A stretch of 64,000 bases of DNA, taken from assembly GCF_935825525.1 (NCBI RefSeq), contig NZ_CAKXZT010000117.1:4234-68233 (forward strand), read 5' to 3'. This stretch comes from Mesorhizobium escarrei. GTDB taxonomy: Bacteria > Pseudomonadota > Alphaproteobacteria > Rhizobiales > Rhizobiaceae. Below the pieces are notes generated by a model, which did no database searches, was not told where the DNA came from, and worked only from the letters and a program-made list of their open reading frames with translations. A program made the translations under genes and the position numbers. Shown one piece after another: positions 1 through 8,533 of this stretch (position 1 is its first letter; every line of letters begins with the position of its first letter).

Positions 1-30
1 AGGGAACTCGACTTCAATAATCCTTGACCC

Positions 31-822
31 CTACGCCGCCGCCTGCCCGGCAAACTCCCGGAACCAGCCCAGCCCGGCCTCCGTCGAAACCCTCGGCTTG
101 TACTCCGCCCCGATCCAGCCGGCATAGCCGATACTGTCGATGTGGCTGTACAGAAAAGGAAAATTGATCTCGCCAGTCCCCGGCTCATGACGGCCGGGAT
201 TGTCCGCAAGCTGGATATGCGCGATGCGGCCGAGGTTGGCCTCGATGGTGCGGGCGAGATCGCCCTCCATGATCTGCATATGATAGATGTCGTATTGCAG
301 GAACAGGTTCTTTGAGCCGACGCGGTCGATGAGCGCCAGGGCCTGGTCCGAATAGTTCAGGAAGAAGCCGGGAATGTCGCGCGTGTTGATCGGTTCGATC
401 AATAGCCTGATGCCGGCCTGCTCCAGCTTCTCCGCGGCGAAAGCCAGGTTCTCGGTGAAGACATCTTCCAGCACTGAACGCTCGACGCCTCGCGGCGCGA
501 TGCCGGCGAGGCAGTTGACCTGTTCGCAACCCAGCGCATGCGCATAGGTGATCGCCTTGGCGACTCCTTGCCGGAACTCCGGAATACGATCCGGCAACAC
601 GGCGATGCCGCGCTCGCCCTTGCCCCAGTCGCCGGCCGGCAGGTTGAACAGCACCTGCGTCAGGCCGTTTTTCTTCAGCCTCGCCGCAACGACATCGGGC
701 GCATGGTCATAAGGCCCGATATATTCGACACCCCTAAAACCGGCGCGGGCGGCGGCATCGACGCGATCGAGGAAATCATGCTCGGGAAAGAGCATCGAAA
801 GGTTGGCCGAAAACCGTGGCAT
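31..822 (-). CDS. hyi: hydroxypyruvate isomerase
   Basis: Predicted to interconvert hydroxypyruvate and tartronate semialdehyde in the cytosol, next to the carboligase step of glyoxylate use. The 263-aa protein has the sugar-phosphate isomerase/epimerase TIM-barrel pattern of the Hyi family: an N-terminal MPRFSANLSMLFPEHDFLDR, a central metal-site region with LLIEPIN followed by QYDIYH, then HIQLADNPGRHEPGTGEINF, and a late GAEYKPR. Length is normal for the family. The start is the ATG at 822, only 20 bp after the gcl stop, so the two are almost certainly co-transcribed. The glxR-type reductase gene that often follows would lie outside the window. Confidence 0.93.
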   Translation of the reverse strand: MPRFSANLSMLFPEHDFLDRVDAAARAGFRGVEYIGPYDHAPDVVAARLKKNGLTQVLFNLPAGDWGKGERGIAVLPDRIPEFRQGVAKAITYAHALGCEQVNCLAGIAPRGVERSVLEDVFTENLAFAAEKLEQAGIRLLIEPINTRDIPGFFLNYSDQALALIDRVGSKNLFLQYDIYHMQIMEGDLARTIEANLGRIAHIQLADNPGRHEPGTGEINFPFLYSHIDSIGYAGWIGAEYKPRVSTEAGLGWFREFAGQAAA

Positions 823-841
823 GGCAGCAGGTCCTTATGAT

Positions 842-2623
842 CTAATCGAGCATCACGATCGCCGTCGGCGCGTCTTCATCGCTCTCGGCAAGCTCCTCGA
901 ATTCAGTAATCTTGTCGATCTCGGTGCCCATCGAAATGTTGGTGACGCGCTCGAGGATGAATTCAAGCACGACGGGAACCTGGTGCTCCTCCATCAGGCG
1001 CTGCGCCTGTTTGAAGGCGCCGGCAAACTCCTCTGGCCTGCGCACCCGGACCGCCTTGCAGCCCATGGCCTCGGCGACGGCGACATGGTCGACGCCATAG
1101 CCAGCCTCGGGATCGTCTTTCCGGTTGACGTTCTCGAAGGCGAGGCTGACCTCGAAATCCATCGAAAAGCCGCGCTGCGCCTGGCGGATGAGGCCGAGAT
1201 AGGCATTGTTCACGACGACGTGGATATAGGGCAATTTGTGCTGCGCGCCGGCCGCCAGCTCCTCGATCATGAACTGGAAATCATAGTCGCCGGACAGCGC
1301 CACGATGTTGCGGTGCGGGTCGGCGGCTCGAACGCCAAGTGCTGCCGGCAGCGTCCAGCCGAGCGGGCCGGCCTGGCCGCAATTGATCCAGTTGCGCGGC
1401 TTGTAGACATGCAGGAATTGCGCGCCGGCGATCTGCGAAAGGCCGATCGTGGTGACATAGGTGGTGTCGCGGCCGAACGCCTTGTTCATCTCCTCATAGA
1501 CGCGCTGCGGCTTCAGCGGCACCTGGTCGAAATGCGTCTTGCGCTTCATCGTCTTCTTGCGGCCCTGGCATTCCTTGGCCCAGCCCGACCAGTCGCGCAG
1601 TTTCCGCGCCGTCTTCCATTCGGTGGCGACGTCGAGCAGCATTTTCAGCGCCGCACCGGCATCCGAGACGACGCCGAGATCCGGCGCGAAGACGCGGCCT
1701 ATTTGAGTAGGCTCGATGTCGACATGGATGAATTTCTTGCCCCTGGTGTAGACGTCGACGGAGCCGGTGTGGCGGTTGGCCCAGCGGTTGCCGATGCCAA
1801 ACACGAAATCGGCCTCGAGCATGGTTGCGTTGCCGTAGCGATGCGATGTCTGCAGCCCGCACATGCCGGCCATTAGCCGGTGGTCGTCGGGGATCGCGCC
1901 CCAGCCCATCAGCGTCGGGATCACCGGCACCCCGGTGACTTCGGCGAACTCGATCAGCAGATCCGAGGCATCCGCATTAATGATGCCGCCGCCGGCAACG
2001 ATGACAGGCTTTTCCGCCGCGTTGAGCATTTTCAGCGCTTTCTCGGCCTGGCCGCGCGACATTGCCGGCTTGAACGGCACCAGCGGCTCATAGGCGTCGA
2101 TGTCGAACTCGATCTCGGCCAGTTGCACGTCGACCGGCAGATCGATGAGAACCGGCCCCGGCCGCGACGAGCGCATCAGGTGGAACGCGTTCTGCAGCGC
2201 CATCGGCACGAGATAGGGTTCCATGACGGTGACCGCCCATTTGGCGACCGGCGCGGCGATGGCGGCGATGTCGACGGCCTGGAAATCCTCCTTGTTGAGA
2301 CGCGCCCGCGGCGCCTGGCCGGTGATGCAGAGGATCGGGATGGAATCGGCCGCGGCCGAATAGAGGCCGGTGATCATGTCGGTGCCGGCCGGACCCGAAG
2401 TGCCGACGCACAGGCCGATATTGCCTGATCTGGCGCGGGTATAACCTTCGGCCATGTGGGAGGCCGCCTCGACATGGCGCGCCAGGATATGGCGGATGGT
2501 ACCCCTCGCCTTCAGCGCCGAATAGAACGGGTTGATCGCCGCACCCGGCACGCCAAAGGCGCAGGAGATGCCTTCCTTTTCGAGAACGAGAACCGCTGCG
2601 TCGACTGCGCGCATCCTGGCCAT
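842..2623 (-). CDS. gcl: glyoxylate carboligase (tartronate-semialdehyde synthase)
   Basis: ThDP-dependent enzyme that condenses two glyoxylates to tartronate semialdehyde and CO2. The 593-aa protein has the three-domain layout of the acetolactate-synthase superfamily: an N-terminal PYR domain ([17 protein letters not shown], then [16 protein letters not shown]), a central domain near residues 190-330, and a C-terminal ThDP domain with [15 protein letters not shown] and [12 protein letters not shown]. The position of the usual catalytic Glu reads V (GVPGAA), which is the recognised Gcl signature and separates it from acetolactate synthase. The start at 2623 follows a GGAGG. It forms an operon with hyi, and the IclR gene is divergent upstream. 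Confidence 0.95.
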   Translation of the reverse strand: MARMRAVDAAVLVLEKEGISCAFGVPGAAINPFYSALKARGTIRHILARHVEAASHMAEGYTRARSGNIGLCVGTSGPAGTDMITGLYSAAADSIPILCITGQAPRARLNKEDFQAVDIAAIAAPVAKWAVTVMEPYLVPMALQNAFHLMRSSRPGPVLIDLPVDVQLAEIEFDIDAYEPLVPFKPAMSRGQAEKALKMLNAAEKPVIVAGGGIINADASDLLIEFAEVTGVPVIPTLMGWGAIPDDHRLMAGMCGLQTSHRYGNATMLEADFVFGIGNRWANRHTGSVDVYTRGKKFIHVDIEPTQIGRVFAPDLGVVSDAGAALKMLLDVATEWKTARKLRDWSGWAKECQGRKKTMKRKTHFDQVPLKPQRVYEEMNKAFGRDTTYVTTIGLSQIAGAQFLHVYKPRNWINCGQAGPLGWTLPAALGVRAADPHRNIVALSGDYDFQFMIEELAAGAQHKLPYIHVVVNNAYLGLIRQAQRGFSMDFEVSLAFENVNRKDDPEAGYGVDHVAVAEAMGCKAVRVRRPEEFAGAFKQAQRLMEEHQVPVVLEFILERVTNISMGTEIDKITEFEELAESDEDAPTAIVMLD

Positions 2624-2822
2624 GTCAGCCTCCGGAATTGTTGATGGCCGAGAATGGCAGCGCGCCTATTATTTTTCAATTTTTCAAAATATTTTTTCAT
2701 TTCTAGGAAACAGCGACTACATTTTGATTTAATTGTGTTTTCCGTTTTCCATAGAACTGGCGTGGCAAATTTGTGAAAAACTTTTTCATTGCGCATTTGG
2801 CGAAATCGGCAAGAATGCCACT
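2624..2822. promoter_or_regulatory. divergent gcl / iclR intergenic region
   Basis: About 200 bp, strikingly AT-rich compared with its surroundings, between the divergent gcl and IclR genes. It holds T-runs around 2670-2700 and several TTTTCA/TGAAAA-type half repeats (2676-2700, 2745-2790), as expected for overlapping promoters and an IclR-family operator. No single operator can be fixed by eye. Confidence 0.5.
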
Positions 2823-3641
2823 ATGAAAACCGCCGAAAAACGCCAGCGCGGACGGCCGCGCGCCTTCCACGGTCCGGCCGAGGCGGCTTCGGTGCAGTCG
2901 CTCGACCGGGCGCTGCGCATCCTGGCCATCGTCGCCGACGGCAGCGGGCTGTCGCTGAGCGAGATCGCCACCACGTCCGGCTTGCCGGCTTCCACCGCCT
3001 ACCGCATGCTGTCGACGCTGGAAAACCATGGCATGGTCGAGTTCGATAGCACCGACCAGCTGTGGTCGATCGGCGTCGAGACCTATCGCATGGGCGCGGC
3101 GTTCCTGCGCCGGCGCAAGCTGGTCGACCGCGCCCGCATCGTCATGCAGGAACTGATGGAGAAGACCGGCGAGACCGCCAATCTCGGCGTCGCCGAGGAC
3201 GATTGCGTCGTCTTCGTCAGCCAGGTCGAGACCCATCAGGCGATCCGCGCCTTCTTCCGGCCGGGCACGCGCAGTTCCTTCCATGCGTCGGGCATCGGCA
3301 AGGCGGTGCTGGCGCATCTCGAGCCGCAGCGCGTCGGCGCCGTCTTGCGCCGGACCGGGCTGGAGCGCTTCACCGAGAAGACGCTTTCCGACGTCTCGGC
3401 GCTGGCCCGTGATCTGGTGACGATCAAGCTGCGCGGCTGGTCGGTCGACGACGAGGAGCGGCACCCCGGCATGCGCTGCGTCGCCGCCGCCATCTTCAAC
3501 GAGTTCGGCGAGCCGATTGGCGGCGTTTCGGTTTCGGGACCGACGGTGCGGGTCACGCCGGAGCGGCTGGCCGAGATCGGCCCGCTGGTGCACGATGCGG
3601 CAGCGGCGGTGACGAAGATGATCGGCGGCAGGACCCCCTGA
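2823..3641 (+). CDS. IclR-family transcriptional regulator, probable regulator of the glyoxylate operon
   Basis: A 272-aa protein. The N-terminal winged helix-turn-helix covers roughly residues 25-85 (ALRILAIVADGSGLSLSEIA, then GLPASTAYRMLSTLENHGMV). The C-terminal IclR effector domain (residues ~100-265) shows FRPGTRSSFHASGIGKAVLA and DDEERHPGMRCVAAAIF, a normal IclR ligand fold. The basic leader MKTAEKRQRGRPRAFHG is typical of rhizobial members. I chose the ATG at 2823; a longer reading from 2733 would run into the promoter region. It is divergent from gcl-hyi, so control of that operon by a glyoxylate or allantoin-pathway ligand is a reasonable inference but is not shown. Confidence 0.88.
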   Translation: MKTAEKRQRGRPRAFHGPAEAASVQSLDRALRILAIVADGSGLSLSEIATTSGLPASTAYRMLSTLENHGMVEFDSTDQLWSIGVETYRMGAAFLRRRKLVDRARIVMQELMEKTGETANLGVAEDDCVVFVSQVETHQAIRAFFRPGTRSSFHASGIGKAVLAHLEPQRVGAVLRRTGLERFTEKTLSDVSALARDLVTIKLRGWSVDDEERHPGMRCVAAAIFNEFGEPIGGVSVSGPTVRVTPERLAEIGPLVHDAAAAVTKMIGGRTP

Positions 3642-3710
3642 TCCAGACCTAATTCAGGGCAGCATGCCCATTCCGGCGTTGGTAATTGGCGAAAGCCGAA
3701 GCGACGTCGA

Positions 3711-3935
3711 ATCTCCCCCTTGCGGCCCCTTGCGGGGGATATGCCAAATTTTGGCAAAAGAGAGGGCAGGACAGAGGGGGTGCGAAGGATCGCCAACCCT
3801 CGATTAAACCATTCCCAACCGAAAACAGCCTGACGGCGTGGCTGTAATTCGCTGACAGGCCGGCGGGACAGCACCCCCTCTGCCCTGCCGGGCATCTCCC
3901 CCGCAAGGGGGGAGATCGGCAGTTTCGCCGACGGC
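3711..3935. repeat. intergenic imperfect inverted repeat
   Basis: Between the IclR gene and the BA14K gene. One arm (about 3711-3782) has CCCCTTGCGGGGGATAT followed by AGAGGGCAGGACAGAGGGGG. The other arm (about 3870-3925) has the reverse order: AGCACCCCCTCTGCCCTGCC then CCCCCGCAAGGGGGGAGATC. The palindromic layout resembles the short mosaic repeats scattered through rhizobial intergenic DNA. It may also stop transcription of the IclR gene. No coding potential is evident. Confidence 0.6.
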
Positions 3936-3981
3936 GCCTCCGGAATGTCTGAGGTGGGGTAACCCCCAGAAACGGCTCCTC

Positions 3982-4290
3982 TCAAAGCCGGCAGCGGTGA
4001 CGATAGCCGTCATGGCCGACATAGGTGTCGGAGTACGGATCGTAGCTCTGATAGCGGTTAAGGCAGAGCCGGACGTGCCATGAGCCGCCATTTTCCTCGA
4101 TGTAGACGGTGCGCGGCTGGGCGAGCGCGGTGCCGAGCAGGAAGCCACCGACGCCGGCGGCGATGCCGATGCCAAGGTGCTTGTTGTGATGGTGCTTGTG
4201 ATGGGCGGCCGAAGGCTGAACGGTGCCGGCCAGCATGGCGGCGGCGACAGTGGTGGCGATGAGGCCGGAACCGATGGTGCGCTTGAACAT
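3982..4290 (-). CDS. BA14K-family small exported protein
   Basis: A 102-aa protein. It has an N-terminal signal peptide (MFKRTIGSGLIATTVAAAML, cleavage likely near SAA-HH), a His-rich stretch HHKHHHNKH, a glycine-rich hydrophobic segment (GIGIAAGVGGFLLG) that could be a membrane helix, and a C-terminal BA14K motif with WHVRLCLNRYQSYDPYSDTY and a final C near RHRCRL. BA14K proteins are small immunoreactive envelope proteins of Brucella and relatives; their function is poorly defined. The start at 4290 is preceded by AAGGAGAT. Longer readings upstream lack a signal peptide and run into the tRNA region. Confidence 0.82.
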   Translation of the reverse strand: MFKRTIGSGLIATTVAAAMLAGTVQPSAAHHKHHHNKHLGIGIAAGVGGFLLGTALAQPRTVYIEENGGSWHVRLCLNRYQSYDPYSDTYVGHDGYRHRCRL

Positions 4291-4481
4291 GACGATCTCC
4301 TTGCTGCGTTGTGAAAGGCGATCCATCCGCCTCTTGACCATCTGTGGTGGCAGCAAGGAAAAAGGTTCGACGGTTTTTTGGATTTTTTGAAAGTGCAAAG
4401 CTGCGTCTGAACTGAGCTTGCAGTCAGGCGCGCAAATGCGACCGCGAGGAACGCCGGTCGACAGTTCAGCGGCGGGAGGCC

Positions 4482-4649
4482 TCAGCCCATGCCGGTGATA
4501 TGACGCAGCCAGAAGGCGAGCGCGATGAAGCTGATGATGGTGGCGATACCGGTCCAGTCGATGTTGGCGCTCTTCACTTGCCTGATGAGCTTCACCAGGA
4601 GAAACCAGGCCACGACGACGATCAGGGCAATGACGACAAGTCTGATCAT
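4482..4649 (-). CDS. small membrane protein, unknown function
   Basis: A 55-aa protein starting MIRLVVIALIVVVAWFLLVK, with a second hydrophobic segment IATIISFIALAFWL. Two membrane helices are separated by a short basic loop (KLIRQVKSANID). The ATG at 4649 gives the hydrophobic start directly; an upstream in-frame ATG at 4676 would add nine polar residues. I do not recognise the family. It sits alone between the BA14K gene and the tRNA. Confidence 0.6.
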   Translation of the reverse strand: MIRLVVIALIVVVAWFLLVKLIRQVKSANIDWTGIATIISFIALAFWLRHITGMG

Positions 4650-4796
4650 GCGACACCCTCGCCCATGCGATTGCACCTTCGAACGATATAGGAAGCCAAT
4701 TGGCCGTTTTCAGGATACCCGCGCCGGCAGCTCCGGCGCGCTCAAAACAGAGTTTTGTCTTTACTGGCGCAACAAATATGCTAACCGGAGCGCCGT

Positions 4797-4872
4797 GCCC
4801 TTGTAGCTCAGCTGGTAGAGCAGCGGTTTTGTAAACCGAAGGTCGGCGGTTCGATTCCGTCCGGGGGCACCA
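4797..4872 (+). tRNA. tRNA-Thr (anticodon TGT), integration target
   Basis: 76 nt including an encoded CCA. Acceptor GCCCTTG pairs with CGGGGGC through two G-U pairs. The D arm is GCTC...GAGC, the anticodon loop TTTGTAA gives TGT (threonine), and the T arm is GGCGG-TTCGATT-CCGTC. Position 27-43 is a G-A mismatch at the end of the anticodon stem, which is unusual but tolerable. The last 16 nt are repeated at 21604-21619, so the gene's 3' end is the left attachment core of the integrated element. The gene stays complete after integration. Confidence 0.95.
4857..4872 (+). other. attL core (left attachment site)
   Basis: The 16 bp CCGTCCGGGGGCACCA form the T-arm/acceptor 3' end of tRNA-Thr and are repeated exactly at 21604-21619. 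The integrase gene starts about 90 bp further in, which is the usual arrangement for tRNA-targeting tyrosine integrases. Confidence 0.92.
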
Positions 4873-4927
4873 TTTATGCAGCATAAGACCATGAAATCCA
4901 AGGAAATCAAGGCGTTGAGCGTCCTCA

Positions 4928-4962
4928 GAGGTTCACCGAAAGGTCCCCTTGGAGGTTCACCC
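4928..4962 (+). repeat. GGTTCACC repeats in the integrase leader
   Basis: Two copies of GGTTCACC (4930-4937 and 4954-4961) flank a related AGGTCCCC (near 4941), giving a 12-bp phasing. The last copy overlaps the integrase ribosome-binding site GGAGG at 4951-4955. The same word recurs in the tandem array at 9879-9933, and a near copy (GGTCCACC) lies near attR at about 21497. They could be integrase arm-type sites or an operator for int. Confidence 0.6.
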
Positions 4963-6297
4963 ATGGACATCACGCTACCCTACGTTCACCAGCCCGCAGG
5001 CAAGACCCACTACCGCTATCGGCGCAAGGTGCCGGACTTCCTGAGGCAGGCGCTTGGCAAAACTACAATAATTCTGCCACTGGGCAGGACGCCAGCCGAG
5101 GTGCTGCGGCATTACGACAAGGCGCACAAGCAGGCCGAGGCGATGCTGAAGGCAGCGACCAAGGGGCAGGTCAAGCCCACCGAGCCCAAGACAGAGCTTG
5201 AGCGTTACCGCTGGGCCACCCGACAAGTCGCTGAATGGGGGCCGATGGATGACGCTCAGGTCGACGCCATGGCTGCTCATCTGGAGGAAACCGGACAGGC
5301 CGACCTCTACCGCGCCTTGGTGGTGCCTGACAGGAAGCCCGAGCCGACGCTTACGGATGCCGTGCGGCTGTACCTCAAAGAGAAAGTCGAGGGAACGCCC
5401 GACGAGACCAAGAAGCGGCAACGTGTCGAGCGCGTCAGGGGTCACGTCGAGAAGGCGCTGGGCCGAGACCCCGACATCCGGTCTTTGACGCGGACAGACG
5501 CCCGAGAGGTCAGAGATCACATGCAGGCCGATGGCGACATGAGCGCCGCGACGGTCCACCGCTACCTCAACGACCTCAGAGCCGTTATCACCCATGCCAT
5601 CAAGGAGATGGACATTCGGGACGCGGTGAACCCGTTCAACAAGCTGGAGGTGAAGCAGGACGGGCCGGCGACACAAGCCAAGGACGCCCGCAAGCCGTTC
5701 ACCGAAGGCCAACTGAAGGCAGCCCGAGCGCGGATCGTGGGACATGCTTCGGTCGACCTTCAGCGGGTGTGGCGGATGCTGGCGGGGACCGGGTGTCGAC
5801 TGGCCGAGGTCACCGGGCTCATGGTGGAAGACGTCCACCTTGACGGGACGCTGCCATACCTCGACCTTCGCTTCCACCCGCACAGACGCTTGAAGAACGC
5901 CGGCAGTGTGCGCAGGGTGCCACTCGTCGGGGACGCGCTCAAGGCCGCTCAGGAAGCTCGCTCCGCTGCGCAGGAGGCCAGGGAGGCTCGCCTCGATGGC
6001 TCGCGCAAAGCCGATGGGGGTAATTTCTATCCCCTGTTCGAGACCTACGCCAAGGAAGGCGGGGCGAACGTGGCATCGGCTGCGCTCATGAAGCACGTCA
6101 GGAAGGTGATCACCGATCCCAAGGTCACGGTCCATTCGCTGCGGCATCGGATCAAGGATAAGCTGATAGCGGCTGACGTGCCGGCGAATGTCCATGACAT
6201 GATCCTGGGCCATTCGAGCGGGAACGTGAGTGAAGCCTACGGGGGACCTGAGGCGCGGCTGGAGGTGGCGACGCGAGCCCTTCAGCGGGCTTTATGA
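4963..6297 (+). CDS. int: tyrosine recombinase / integrase of the element
   Basis: Site-specific recombinase predicted to insert and excise the element at tRNA-Thr. The 444-aa protein has an N-terminal arm-binding/SAM-like region (about 1-170, including the DUF6538-like opening YRYRRKVPDFLRQALGK), a core-binding domain (about 120-240) and a C-terminal catalytic domain. Catalytic residues visible are R279 (GTGCRLAEVTGL), H391 and R394 (HSLRHR), H417 (LGHSSG) and Y426 (EAYGG), so it looks intact. I chose the ATG at 4963 because GGAGG lies 7 nt upstream; an in-frame opening back to 4876 begins right after the tRNA. No separate excisionase is evident. Confidence 0.93.
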   Translation: MDITLPYVHQPAGKTHYRYRRKVPDFLRQALGKTTIILPLGRTPAEVLRHYDKAHKQAEAMLKAATKGQVKPTEPKTELERYRWATRQVAEWGPMDDAQVDAMAAHLEETGQADLYRALVVPDRKPEPTLTDAVRLYLKEKVEGTPDETKKRQRVERVRGHVEKALGRDPDIRSLTRTDAREVRDHMQADGDMSAATVHRYLNDLRAVITHAIKEMDIRDAVNPFNKLEVKQDGPATQAKDARKPFTEGQLKAARARIVGHASVDLQRVWRMLAGTGCRLAEVTGLMVEDVHLDGTLPYLDLRFHPHRRLKNAGSVRRVPLVGDALKAAQEARSAAQEAREARLDGSRKADGGNFYPLFETYAKEGGANVASAALMKHVRKVITDPKVTVHSLRHRIKDKLIAADVPANVHDMILGHSSGNVSEAYGGPEARLEVATRALQRAL

Positions 6298-6333
6298 GGG
6301 GCGATGCTACTTACTAGATCAGCGACACGCCCG

Positions 6334-7578
6334 TCAGGCTGCTGGTTTGACCTCGCCGTTGATTGAGACCTGGAAACTCGGGAAGTAGACGGACACCGGA
6401 GTGTCTACTTCTTTGTCCGCAGCCAACGCGCTTCGCACTTGATTACCTATCTCCGAGCGGTACGTCTCGATCTTTGGCACGAGGGAGTAGATGTCCGTAT
6501 TGTCAATCGGAATGGTCCGCATTTGATGAATATCGAACGGTATGCGGTCACTTGAACGTATGATTTGAACAATCGGAAGCCGCGCCGCATGGCGCAGTGC
6601 CAATTCATAGAAGACGTTGGGATTGTGAAACGAAAGGTCAGCCACCACGAGGCGAGACCGAAGTAGGTATTCGATGATCTGCCGCGTGATCATACCTGGC
6701 TTCTCAATCGCGTCGGCGCGCACCACCTTCAGTCCGAATGGCTGCAGAGCAGGCTCCACGAACGTGCTGAGAAACAAGTCGGAGTGTCGGCGCTGCTCAG
6801 AACCCGCTTCGCCGATGGGGGTACAGTAGAAGCATGTTGTGTCAAACTCAGCATGTTCCTGCGTTACAAGGCTCCGCTGTTCGATAGGTGCTGCATACGG
6901 CAATTCGGACATGGTGGACGCTGGAAGCTCATCCAACATGTGATCGACGGGCACGATACGATCTGCCCCGGACAGGGTCTGCAGCAGCCCAACAAATCGC
7001 AGGTTGACCACAAAGGTGTCGACCCCTTCTTCGGCAGCGTCTGCCGCCACGCCGGTCTCTTTAAGAGCATCGATCAGCACCGCGCGGGTCGGAAGCCTCG
7101 CATTCACAAAACGCTCGTAGAGTGTGCGAAATGGCTCAATGTCCTGAATGGCCAACTTGCCCCACGCCCGTCGCTGCTCCCGCACTGGCACCTGTTCGTC
7201 GACAGCCTTCAATCCATCGGCAGTCAGTTCCAGATGCTCGGAGGCATAGCTACCCTTGGTGAGACCGTAGCGGTTCGAGTTCGTAATAAGCATCCGGCTC
7301 GGCCCACTATCGGGAGCCTTTCCGAGATCGTTGAACAAGGTAAGCCGCCGAACGGGTTGGCCACTTCCCACCCGATACAGTTCTCGTGCGAATGTGAGGG
7401 CCTCTTCAAAAGAGGATGCAGGAAATGGGCGCGGTGTACGCACCCTCTTGGGCTCCGACTTTCCCGCCTCTTCTGCCCCAGCCTTGCTAGGTGTACGTGT
7501 TCGTTTGGTCGCCGTCTTCTTGGTGACTTCGGTAGTTGGAGTAGAAACACTCCCGTCCCCGACTTCGTCGATGGTCAT
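6334..7578 (-). CDS. two-domain protein with TIR/deoxyribosyltransferase-like C-terminus, candidate defence effector
   Basis: A 414-aa protein. Residues 1-50 are a low-complexity Lys/Thr/Pro-rich tail. Residues ~50-230 look like a helical, probably winged-helix-type domain (PVRRLTLFNDLGKAPDSGPS, then ELTADGLKAVDEQV). Residues ~250-385 form an alpha/beta domain with CFYCTPIGEAGSEQRRHSD and VVADLSFHNPNVFYELALRH; the D-L-S-x-x-N-P-N-V-x-Y-E-L pattern is typical of TIR-like and nucleoside deoxyribosyltransferase-like domains in nucleotide-centred conflict systems. It lies convergent with int at the element's edge, a usual place for cargo. A role in phage exclusion is inferred; the alternative is a nucleotide-metabolism enzyme. 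Confidence 0.72.
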   Translation of the reverse strand: MTIDEVGDGSVSTPTTEVTKKTATKRTRTPSKAGAEEAGKSEPKRVRTPRPFPASSFEEALTFARELYRVGSGQPVRRLTLFNDLGKAPDSGPSRMLITNSNRYGLTKGSYASEHLELTADGLKAVDEQVPVREQRRAWGKLAIQDIEPFRTLYERFVNARLPTRAVLIDALKETGVAADAAEEGVDTFVVNLRFVGLLQTLSGADRIVPVDHMLDELPASTMSELPYAAPIEQRSLVTQEHAEFDTTCFYCTPIGEAGSEQRRHSDLFLSTFVEPALQPFGLKVVRADAIEKPGMITRQIIEYLLRSRLVVADLSFHNPNVFYELALRHAARLPIVQIIRSSDRIPFDIHQMRTIPIDNTDIYSLVPKIETYRSEIGNQVRSALAADKEVDTPVSVYFPSFQVSINGEVKPAA

Positions 7579-7690
7579 GTAGGATTTCCCCCAAGTTGCA
7601 TAGTAGCGTAGGTGGTCGATGCTGTTGCGTCAAACTATCTCTCAGGCAATCTGCCCCCGGGCTGATACTTCGCTTAATCTGGGCCAAGAG

Positions 7691-7765
7691 GAGGGGGCGG
7701 AATTTTTTGTAGAAAAATGTGAGCGGGTGATCGGATAACAGGCACGCGCGACCCCCCCCGTGCCC
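7691..7765 (+). repeat. 75-bp element repeat, copy R1
   Basis: Begins GAGGGGGCGGAATTTTTTG and ends GCACGCGCGACCCCCC, so G-rich and C-rich ends bracket a conserved core (7714-7750) with TGTGAGCGGGTGATC and GGATAACA. A second copy, R2, lies at 10790-10866; the 37-bp core matches at 34 positions. It is non-coding and about 110 bp upstream of the minus-strand cargo gene. It may be a regulatory or structured element; its function is unknown. Confidence 0.75.
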
Positions 7766-7966
7766 TTCATTTCCACCACGGAGCAGGCCCGAGCAAGTGT
7801 GGTCAGATCGTATTAGGCCGCAAGGCACCCGGGCCGAGCCCTCGACCATGCCCGGGGGCGCTCAGTTCGCCGCAGGGAGCCTTACAGCAAGGTTACCCCC
7901 TCAGTTACCCCAGCAGTTCTCCACTGGTGTAGCCGAGGGGGCACAGGGACCTAGGAGACCACCTAC
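7766..7966. other. non-coding cargo spacer
   Basis: About 200 bp between repeat R1 and the 89-aa gene. It contains a duplicated GTTACCCC (7892-7910) and, on the minus strand, the word CTGAGGGGG (7896-7904) that recurs elsewhere in the element. No convincing gene is seen. Confidence 0.4.
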
Positions 7967-8236
7967 CTACTCCGGGAGTGGTCCCCATTCAGGGTTCCAG
8001 TCGACGCCCTCCAGCTTGATGTACACCACGTCCAGGCCCATCTTGGTCGCTATCGAGCTTGCCTCATCGAGCATTCTGGTGGGCTCGCCGAACGGGTACC
8101 AAGAGTAATCTTCACCCTCTCGGACCGGACCCGTCCGCTCGACCATGGCGGTGACCTCGCCGTCATCGTCGTCGAGATAGAACGTGACGCGGATCGCCTG
8201 TTCGCTGGAGTTCGACTGCCAGAGTTTGTAGCGCAT
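7967..8236 (-). CDS. hypothetical protein, 89 aa
   Basis: An acidic small protein starting MRYKLWQSNSSEQAIRVTFY. It has an Asp run (YLDDDDGEV), two aromatic patches (EDYSWYPFGEP and VDWNPEWGPLPE) and a helical middle (TRMLDEASSIATKMGLDVVY). No signal peptide or membrane segment. I do not recognise the family. It is the last gene of a short minus-strand run of three genes (8782 to 7967) spaced by about 25-30 bp, so it is probably co-transcribed with the DUF982 and membrane-protein genes. Confidence 0.6.
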   Translation of the reverse strand: MRYKLWQSNSSEQAIRVTFYLDDDDGEVTAMVERTGPVREGEDYSWYPFGEPTRMLDEASSIATKMGLDVVYIKLEGVDWNPEWGPLPE

Positions 8237-8264
8237 GTTTATCCCACCCTATCACTGGGGTTTC

Positions 8265-8510
8265 TCACTCTTTGAGTTCCCTCAGGACCCTGTGTGCCCA
8301 CCAATGGAACCAGACGGCTATCGCGGCCCCAATCCCGAACGGAATGTAGACGGCAAGATCAGACTTGCCCACGACGCTGAGGCTAACCATCGGGACAATG
8401 GCCCCGGTCGCAAGGGATGCGACGGCCAGATTGTTGAGGAACACTGCGAAGAGCTTGACCTGCTCATTGTGCACAAGGTTGCTCACCGGTTTCTTCTCGG
8501 GCTTATCCAT
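8265..8510 (-). CDS. small two-helix membrane protein
   Basis: An 81-aa protein with a charged N-terminus (MDKPEKKPVSNLVHNEQVK) and two likely membrane helices, about residues 19-45 (LFAVFLNNLAVASLATGAIV) and 52-72 (LAVYIPFGIGAAIAVWFHWW), then a basic tail. Size and topology would fit a holin, a membrane anchor or an exclusion protein, but no family motif supports any of these and no lysin lies beside it. It sits between the 89-aa gene and the DUF982 gene on the same strand. Confidence 0.6.
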   Translation of the reverse strand: MDKPEKKPVSNLVHNEQVKLFAVFLNNLAVASLATGAIVPMVSLSVVGKSDLAVYIPFGIGAAIAVWFHWWAHRVLRELKE

Positions 8511-8533
8511 CGGAAACCACCTTACGCTGCGCC

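Noticed and set aside
803..1876. Long plus-strand frames opposite gcl and hyi
   Set aside because: GC-rich antisense frames with Arg/His/Leu-rich composition; the gcl and hyi proteins on the minus strand are clearly real.
7718..7740. lac-operator-like site (TGTGAGCG...GGATAACA) in repeat R1
   Set aside because: The two half sites are separated by extra bases and there is no LacI-type gene; resemblance is probably accidental.
8265..8510. Phage holin
   Set aside because: Two helices and small size fit, but it lies in the minus-strand cargo block next to DUF982 and without any lysin.
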